A stretch of 47,847 bases of DNA from positions 2,309 through 50,155 of the forward strand of contig NZ_MVBK01000048.1 of the NCBI RefSeq assembly GCF_002000365.1, read 5' to 3'. Numbering within the stretch: the stretch's first letter is position 1; the number at the start of each line of letters is the position of its first letter. The notes under the pieces are model-generated. The model did not search any database, was not told the DNA's origin, and saw only the letters and a list, made by a program, of their open reading frames with translations. The translations under genes were made by a program, and so were the position numbers. This stretch comes from Thioalkalivibrio denitrificans. GTDB taxonomy: Bacteria > Pseudomonadota > Gammaproteobacteria > Ectothiorhodospirales > Ectothiorhodospiraceae. Shown in pieces: positions 42,656 through 47,847 of the stretch.

Positions 42656-45600
42656 TCATTCCTCGTCTTTGCGCACGAGCTGCTTGAAGGCATCCGGCCC
42701 CGCGAAGGATCGCGCCGTAAGCGATTCCCTATGCTGATCGAGCTGCCGGATAAGCTCCGTAGTCGAGATCCCCTGAGCGTCCATACGCGTTGCCAGGTGG
42801 GAGCACAGCTCGGCGACCGGATCCGCTTCTCCCTCGAAAACCGGCTCCTCTGCGCCAAGCATAATCCGCTTCAGCCGCGCGGCAATTTGACGCACCTCTT
42901 CATCCTGCATCGATGGATACGCGTTGCATTCGCTGATGCGCTGAAGAATCCGAGCAGACTCCGACTTTGGAAGCGTGGCCCTGACTAGGTGACGCTTCAG
43001 CATTTCGGGCTGATCCACGTGATACTCGCTGACCCGAATCGATCCGCTGCGCAGCTTAAGGAGCTTTTGCTCGAGTACCGTTTCCGCAAGGTGCCAGCCG
43101 AGGGCCTCGGTCGCGTCCATATCGGCCGCATCGAAAAAACGCTGCGCTTCATCATGCGAACCGCCACGGAAGATCTGCTCCGCACGCTTGCTAGCCGCGC
43201 GGGCCCGGGATTCCAGGGACCGAATCTTCGCCCTGATGGCAGGAAGCTGATCTACCGATTTCACTGCGTAACGGCAGAGGCCGCAGCGATGCGGCTCTTT
43301 CAACTCGTCTACCACGTCCTTGGGACAATGACCAGCAAGCGGGCACAAGTGCGTGTCGAAATACGCAATGGATGCATCGCTCGCTATCCGCAGGGCCGTG
43401 AGACCGTCGTTCTTCGGTCTACTTTCGTCGTCACCAAAAGTAACCGTCGTGAAGCCGAAGACCATCTCTGCGTCTTTGCGGTCTTTGTCAAGGGCACGGC
43501 GGAGCGCAGAATTCGGGAGCGCCGACTGAATATACGCGGGGTCATCTCGGCTGAACCCAAAACGCGCCACAGGCTCCATCGGCAATTGGTTTAGAAGCCG
43601 ATGCAGCTCTTCTTCATCGACTTGGTGATAGTAGGCAGTAGTCTCTTCGTTGCGGTGCCCTGCCAGAAGACCGACCAGCCGGATGGGCAATACACTCATA
43701 CGCTCGCTGATCACAGTCGAGCGTATGGAGTGCGGTGTATATATCGATTCGGTCTGTTCTGTCGCGTACCTACGCGAACCCGCGAGGATCTCGCTCATAT
43801 CCTCACCGTCCCTGGGCGTAACGAGCTCTACCTCCTCCCCCGTCTGTTCTCTGAGCCATTCGCCGAACAAGGCAAGTATCACACGGAAGAGTTTCCTGTA
43901 GCTGCTATCTGGCAAGACCCCAAAGTTTCGCCGGGTCGAAGAGGACGCATAAAACAGCGTATCAACAGGGTCGAAACGGCTATGCTTCCGCCCCATATAG
44001 AGAACGGGTTCAGGGGTGCCCCCAGCAAGAATGCGGGTGACGACCGCGAGCTGGCGTCCCAAGATGGAGTAAGCCTCATCCGAGACAGGCAAGGGGAACC
44101 CCGACCCCGCTTTATCGGTGTTCACATAGATGCGTTTACATAGGGTTGGGCGCTTCTCATCCTGATATGAGAGCGACTCTCGTCCGAGCCAGCGTATGTG
44201 GGCCCCTCGCAGACCCGTCTCCATCATAAGACACAAGAGTCTTAGACTGCTGAGATTTGGCCACCGGGCATCGATCTGGAAGTTAACGACGAAGTCAGCC
44301 GTATGAAGGTTGTAGGCTGCCGGCACATCTTCGATCGGGAGCACCCTGCCGTGGCGGAACACGACCGGTATATAGCCGTATGCCTCGGCTTCGAGCGTTG
44401 TTGGAATCGGTCGGAGAGGCAAGGAATGCGAGTCGCCTCCCAAGAAATCACACTCCAGCTTGGTGAAGAAAGCCTCAATCCCAAGCAGGTAGTCACAGAG
44501 CAGCTCCGCGTGTCGCTTCCCCAGCCTGATCCGCGCATGACGGCGCCTATTAGCGCCTTTGTAATGAAAATCCTTAGCGCGAATGGGATTCTGGAATCCT
44601 TCTTCAAACAAATCTGCCTGCAACGCGGTGCCCTTGTGCTCCTCGATTACCCAGTCGAACAAGTCCATCGCCGCGTGCATTGCGCCCGCTCTGGCTATCG
44701 GCGCGGATGGAAAGCGCTTCAAGAGAAACTCTTGGAACGTCAGAGGGTGCTCACCCGTCTTCGGGATGGCCCCCTTTTTTATGTGTATGTAGCGTTGAAC
44801 TTGCCCCGGCCGTTGGGGAAACTCATGATCTCTCGCCTCATACCTATGGCACCACCAATTGAGGTAAAGAAAAAGATAATCGCTGAACGCACGCAGGTTC
44901 CTATACTTGCCGTCGCTTTCGTAGTGCGTTTGCCAGTCTTCAAGAAAGCCGTCGAACAGGCCAGTCCATACCAGACCGCATTCACGTACTGGGAGGTCTT
45001 CCCAGCCGGGGCGGACTGACACGGCACCAGGCCATCTGGCTTGCGTTTGGTCCGCTTCCCGTGCATGGACCAAATGAGCGAACAGGACGTCTTCACGCCG
45101 ACTCTTGCTAGCAGGAATGTACATTTCCGCGAATTCGTCCGGAAAGCGGGGGCTAGCAGAATCCGTTGGCGCTCTGGATAGTGCGAGCACCATGTTCAGC
45201 GTTTGTGGGTAGTTTTCTACATCCTCCTTTGCGATTGAGACCTTCGCCGCGAGACCGGCGGTGAGTTCATGCAGCAGGATGCGAAAAGGTATCGGCGGAA
45301 TCGGGTAGTCGTTCTTCCCATTCCTCGCTAGGAGCTTGGACTTGCGCCAATGGGCATGAACTGCTGCCAGTTCGGTAAGGTTGAACCGGTCCCACTTTGT
45401 CCAGTCTGTGGCCCAGAACAGTCGCTTGGTATGTTGATTCACGTTCTCACGTTCAGAGTCTAAATAATTGCCCGCTTCCACCACCTGCCTAAAATCCCGC
45501 ACTGTCTCTGGTTCGTACCGATGTAGTTCCTCGACTTTCAGGTTCGGCGCGATATAAGGGTTCAATATCACATGCCCATGCCGCCACAGATAAAGCAGTA

Positions 45601-45961
45601 CTGCGGCAAATCCCCGAAAGAGACCTGAGTACTGAGTGGGCGGAACACCAAGGCGCGGGTCGACTCCTAGGGCACTTGTTATGGATGCTGCTGACCGCTG
45701 CTGCGGATTCATCAGCAGCGCATCCATAAGTCCTTGTAGTGCGCGGGACGGATGTTCGGGACCAACACTGTCCTTAAGACATCGTTCGAACATCCGAAGG
45801 AAGCCGCACTGGGAACTCCTATTCTGCTGAGGAGAGTTCACATAGCGGCCATGCAGCTGCTCATGTAGATTCTTCGCATCGAGGACGGCATTACGGATCG
45901 CCGCCCGGAGTTGGCTCTCCTCTTCTGTCAGGATGAGAATGTTTCGACTGAGATTGATCAT
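42656..45961 (-). CDS. gmtZ: GmtZ-like large tyrosine recombinase
   Basis: 1101 residues, far longer than usual integrases. A C-terminal-half tyrosine-recombinase domain is visible: Arg in METGLRGAHIRWLG, H-x-x-R in YTPHSIRSTVISERM, and G-H then Y in LLAGHRNEETTAYYHQV. A Cys-rich segment (HLCPLAGHCPKD, HRCGLCRYAV) and a long coiled coil follow the catalytic part. In the gamma-mobile-trio, GmtZ works with GmtY and GmtX. The ATG at 45961 is preferred; a GTG at 46000 overlapping gmtY is possible. Confidence 0.75.
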   Translation of the reverse strand: MINLSRNILILTEEESQLRAAIRNAVLDAKNLHEQLHGRYVNSPQQNRSSQCGFLRMFERCLKDSVGPEHPSRALQGLMDALLMNPQQRSAASITSALGVDPRLGVPPTQYSGLFRGFAAVLLYLWRHGHVILNPYIAPNLKVEELHRYEPETVRDFRQVVEAGNYLDSERENVNQHTKRLFWATDWTKWDRFNLTELAAVHAHWRKSKLLARNGKNDYPIPPIPFRILLHELTAGLAAKVSIAKEDVENYPQTLNMVLALSRAPTDSASPRFPDEFAEMYIPASKSRREDVLFAHLVHAREADQTQARWPGAVSVRPGWEDLPVRECGLVWTGLFDGFLEDWQTHYESDGKYRNLRAFSDYLFLYLNWWCHRYEARDHEFPQRPGQVQRYIHIKKGAIPKTGEHPLTFQEFLLKRFPSAPIARAGAMHAAMDLFDWVIEEHKGTALQADLFEEGFQNPIRAKDFHYKGANRRRHARIRLGKRHAELLCDYLLGIEAFFTKLECDFLGGDSHSLPLRPIPTTLEAEAYGYIPVVFRHGRVLPIEDVPAAYNLHTADFVVNFQIDARWPNLSSLRLLCLMMETGLRGAHIRWLGRESLSYQDEKRPTLCKRIYVNTDKAGSGFPLPVSDEAYSILGRQLAVVTRILAGGTPEPVLYMGRKHSRFDPVDTLFYASSSTRRNFGVLPDSSYRKLFRVILALFGEWLREQTGEEVELVTPRDGEDMSEILAGSRRYATEQTESIYTPHSIRSTVISERMSVLPIRLVGLLAGHRNEETTAYYHQVDEEELHRLLNQLPMEPVARFGFSRDDPAYIQSALPNSALRRALDKDRKDAEMVFGFTTVTFGDDESRPKNDGLTALRIASDASIAYFDTHLCPLAGHCPKDVVDELKEPHRCGLCRYAVKSVDQLPAIRAKIRSLESRARAASKRAEQIFRGGSHDEAQRFFDAADMDATEALGWHLAETVLEQKLLKLRSGSIRVSEYHVDQPEMLKRHLVRATLPKSESARILQRISECNAYPSMQDEEVRQIAARLKRIMLGAEEPVFEGEADPVAELCSHLATRMDAQGISTTELIRQLDQHRESLTARSFAGPDAFKQLVRKDEE

Positions 45962-45986
45962 CTCGATTCTTTCTGGCCTACGCCAT

Positions 45987-47372
45987 CTAAGAAGCGTCAC
46001 TCAGCAGACGTTTGGCTTCGCGGATGTGGCCTTCGGCGAGGGCCTCTCGAAACGTCCGCGGATCGAGCCCAGCGCGCCCGTAGAGGCGGCGCCCCGCATT
46101 CAGGACCGCGTCGATCTTATGCTTCTCATGCCGTGCATAGTGCATCGTCGTCGACAATTGTGCGTGTCCCATTAAGCGCTGGACTACGGCCAAGTCCAAA
46201 CCAACTCCTCCGTCTTCGCGTGGGCAGTGATTCACCATATAGACCCCATAGGAATGGCGCAGCGCGTGAAGACCATAGCCGCGACCGTTTACCAACGGGA
46301 TCCCAGCTCGCCGTTGCGCCCGCTTAAACGAGTGATCACGAGCCTTATCCGTTGCGGTAAACAGAGGCTGCCCACGAGCTGCGTCTGCTTTTAGCTTAAC
46401 GAAGAGGTAGCTATGTGGGTCCTGCACCAAGTGCCGTCGCTCTGTCTCGAGATAGCGCACGACATAGTGAAAAAAGAGGCGTTCGTAACCTGGCCAGAAG
46501 TAGACATAGCGTGCGGATCGACCCTTGCGGCGAAGCTCACCGCGCGTAGGAGTCACCCCGTAAATGAAGTCGTGCAGATCGACTTGTTGAATGTCGAAGT
46601 TAAGCGCTGAAATCCTGAGCTGGAGTGCTTCGTGCGTACGGAGTCCTCCGCAGGCGAGAAGTGTATACAGCGCTTTGTCACGGTAGGATTGGGCAGCCTC
46701 GATAACCAAGCCCAACCGATCAAGGGGGAATTCATGGTGACCATCATCCCAAGGCTCCACGCGTTGTTTAACCAACCAGCGACGCCGTTTCTTTAGCATT
46801 TGGGCTGCATTGCGAATGACTCCGCCGAGCATGCTGTTCTGGCGGATACACGCAATCTCACGGGGATGTCGTACCGGCAGCCTGGACAGGCTCCCAAGGA
46901 GGGCGTCGTAAGGATTCCGGTGTACCGAAACACCTTGATTTGTCAGCGCCTCGAGTACCTCCTCGTAAAGATCCTCACATTCCTCGAGAAAGTTGGTGAT
47001 TGCGGTGAGCTTGAGGTTCGCGGACCTAGGAAGCACTGGAAGTTTGTGAGGCAGGCTCTCTCCTATCTCCCGCAGCCATTGGGATCGGACGTGTCGCCCT
47101 CGTTCAAGAAGGGACTTATAGCCCTCGAGTAGCTCACGAGCCCGTTTTGAGGTAGTGGTGACCTCTTCGAAGGCCCGGGCTTCATACAAATAGTCAATGA
47201 ACTGTGCAACTGCGGTGGAGTAGGCGCGTCTGGACTCGTAACACAACCGGTCTCTTAGCCCATCCTGCCAATAACCAAACGCCGAAACCTGACCTTGAGG
47301 CCCCGTTAGGACCCATTGGATCTTGCCATTTGCCCCAGACTCTTGGGCAAGTACGCAATGCTTCAGCGCCAT
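45987..47372 (-). CDS. gmtY: GmtY-like tyrosine recombinase
   Basis: 461 residues. The catalytic pattern is complete: Arg in ACGGLRTHEALQLRI, H-x-x-R in LHALRHSYGVYMV, His in LMGHAQLSTTMHYARH and the Tyr within it. First gene of the trio; the next gene begins about 25 bp after its stop or overlaps it. ATG 47372 has AGGA 8 nt upstream. The gene starts 151 nt after the island tRNA-Lys in the same direction with no clear terminator between, so read-through from the tRNA promoter is plausible. Confidence 0.78.
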   Translation of the reverse strand: MALKHCVLAQESGANGKIQWVLTGPQGQVSAFGYWQDGLRDRLCYESRRAYSTAVAQFIDYLYEARAFEEVTTTSKRARELLEGYKSLLERGRHVRSQWLREIGESLPHKLPVLPRSANLKLTAITNFLEECEDLYEEVLEALTNQGVSVHRNPYDALLGSLSRLPVRHPREIACIRQNSMLGGVIRNAAQMLKKRRRWLVKQRVEPWDDGHHEFPLDRLGLVIEAAQSYRDKALYTLLACGGLRTHEALQLRISALNFDIQQVDLHDFIYGVTPTRGELRRKGRSARYVYFWPGYERLFFHYVVRYLETERRHLVQDPHSYLFVKLKADAARGQPLFTATDKARDHSFKRAQRRAGIPLVNGRGYGLHALRHSYGVYMVNHCPREDGGVGLDLAVVQRLMGHAQLSTTMHYARHEKHKIDAVLNAGRRLYGRAGLDPRTFREALAEGHIREAKRLLSDAS

Positions 47373-47523
47373 TACCCCTTTCCTCACACGCACCACGCGC
47401 ACAAGGGCAGGAGTATAGAACGGGAATCAGGACACGCAACCCACGGGAGTAGCGTGTGCACCGAAGAAAAAGCGCATCCATCCGGGGCAATTATCAGGCA
47501 ACTACTTGTTTTATTTAGAAATG

Positions 47524-47596
47524 TGGGCCGTGTAGGACTCGAACCTACGACCAAGAGATTAAAAGTCTCCTGCTCTACCAACTGAGCTAACGGCCC
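47524..47596 (-). tRNA. tRNA-Lys (anticodon UUU), island-borne replacement
   Basis: 73-nt cloverleaf on the minus strand. Acceptor GGGCCGT pairs with ACGGCCC; the anticodon stem GGAGA/TCTCT carries loop CTTTTAA with anticodon UUU; T-stem GTAGG/CCTAC closes TTCGAGT. The genomic 3' sequence is ACATTT, not CCA, so CCA must be added enzymatically, whereas the interrupted host copy encodes CCA. It lies inside the island, between its recombinase genes and the right junction. Confidence 0.95.
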
Positions 47597-47651
47597 ATAG
47601 CAAACCTATTTTACCGCCACTTCATGCGCACACACATACGACTACAGATAA

Positions 47652-47707
47652 GAACCTACGACCAAGAGATTAAAAGTCTCCTGCTCTACCAACTGAGCTA
47701 ACGACCC
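47652..47707 (-). pseudogene. 5' fragment of host tRNA-Lys (right island junction)
   Basis: The first 56 nt of a tRNA-Lys(UUU): acceptor GGGTCGT, D-arm, the same anticodon arm, variable loop and T-stem up to GTAGGTTC. Then island sequence begins. The acceptor cannot pair locally; its partner ACGACCC is at the left junction. Together the two pieces total 76 nt. Confidence 0.92.
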
Positions 47708-47750
47708 GGGAGAACGTCCGGCAGGGGCGGGGCTGCGCCGAAAGGCGGTT

Positions 47751-47778
47751 ATCTTACTATCCTGCCCTCAAATGACAA
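47751..47778 (-). promoter_or_regulatory. Promoter of the host tRNA-Lys
   Basis: On the minus strand -35 TTGTCA (47773-47778) and -10 TAAGAT (47751-47756) are spaced 16 bp and followed by a GC-rich discriminator, as in stable-RNA promoters. After integration it drives the truncated 5' half and then the island tRNA. Confidence 0.7.
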
Positions 47779-47847
47779 GCCCGCGGGGGCACGGGCTAGA
47801 TGTGATCTCTCAATACGTTGTTCATCCGGGCTGAGCTGCTGGCAGGC

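Noticed and set aside
47649-47707. A second intact tRNA-Lys gene
   Set aside because: Only the first 56 nt are present; the T-loop, T-stem 3' strand and acceptor 3' strand are missing here and found at 14616-14641.

Overview
The window reads as a GC-rich gammaproteobacterial chromosome. The native tRNA-Lys encodes its CCA end, and the families present (HipBA, Fic, type I restriction, the integrase trio) fit that group. By general character I would guess an Ectothiorhodospiraceae-like organism, with low confidence. A 33-kb genomic island interrupts the chromosome.

1-14.6 kb, chromosomal flank. A Sel1-repeat exported protein and a carboxymuconolactone-decarboxylase/Rieske fusion come first. 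A toxin-antitoxin-rich stretch follows: HepT/MntA, an XRE regulator with nested palindromic operators, a MarR-like regulator followed by an integrase stub, three copies of a ~140-bp repeat, a NERD-domain helicase, HipBA, and a Fic protein with three upstream iterons. Last is a four-gene operon of unrecognised, mostly exported proteins.

14.64-47.65 kb, genomic island. The host tRNA-Lys(UUU) is cut in its T-loop. Its last 20 nt and its terminator lie at the left end (14616-14635; 14574-14594). Its promoter and first 56 nt lie at the right end (47652-47707). Joined, they give exactly 76 nt. The two junctions share the 6-bp core GAACCT, and the reconstructed attP has 13-bp imperfect inverted arms around that core, as expected for a tyrosine recombinase. 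The island carries its own complete tRNA-Lys(UUU) without CCA (47524-47596). Immediately downstream in the same direction is a recombinase trio that I assign to the gamma-mobile-trio class (GmtY, GmtZ, GmtX).

Cargo, left to right: a divergent XRE / zinc-ribbon pair; a broken integron integrase with an attI-like region and a fossil cassette array with recognisable attC sites (about 16.9-24.9 kb). The array holds a membrane protein, a trypsin-like protease, small exported and membrane proteins, and a SEFIR-domain protein. A 675-nt ORF-less group II intron sits exactly inside the R' box of one attC. Then come a complete QatABCD anti-phage operon, a compact three-way-junction sequence, an orphan MbcA/ParS/Xre antitoxin, csrA coupled to an exported NUC1 nuclease, a NikA/MobC-like protein, parD with a decayed parE, an IS3 remnant, a complete hsdMSR type I restriction-modification operon, and an extra tyrosine recombinase.

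The island therefore looks like a defence island that inserts in an essential tRNA gene, supplies a substitute, and has swallowed an old integron array. All functional names rest on motifs read by eye; no database search was possible.
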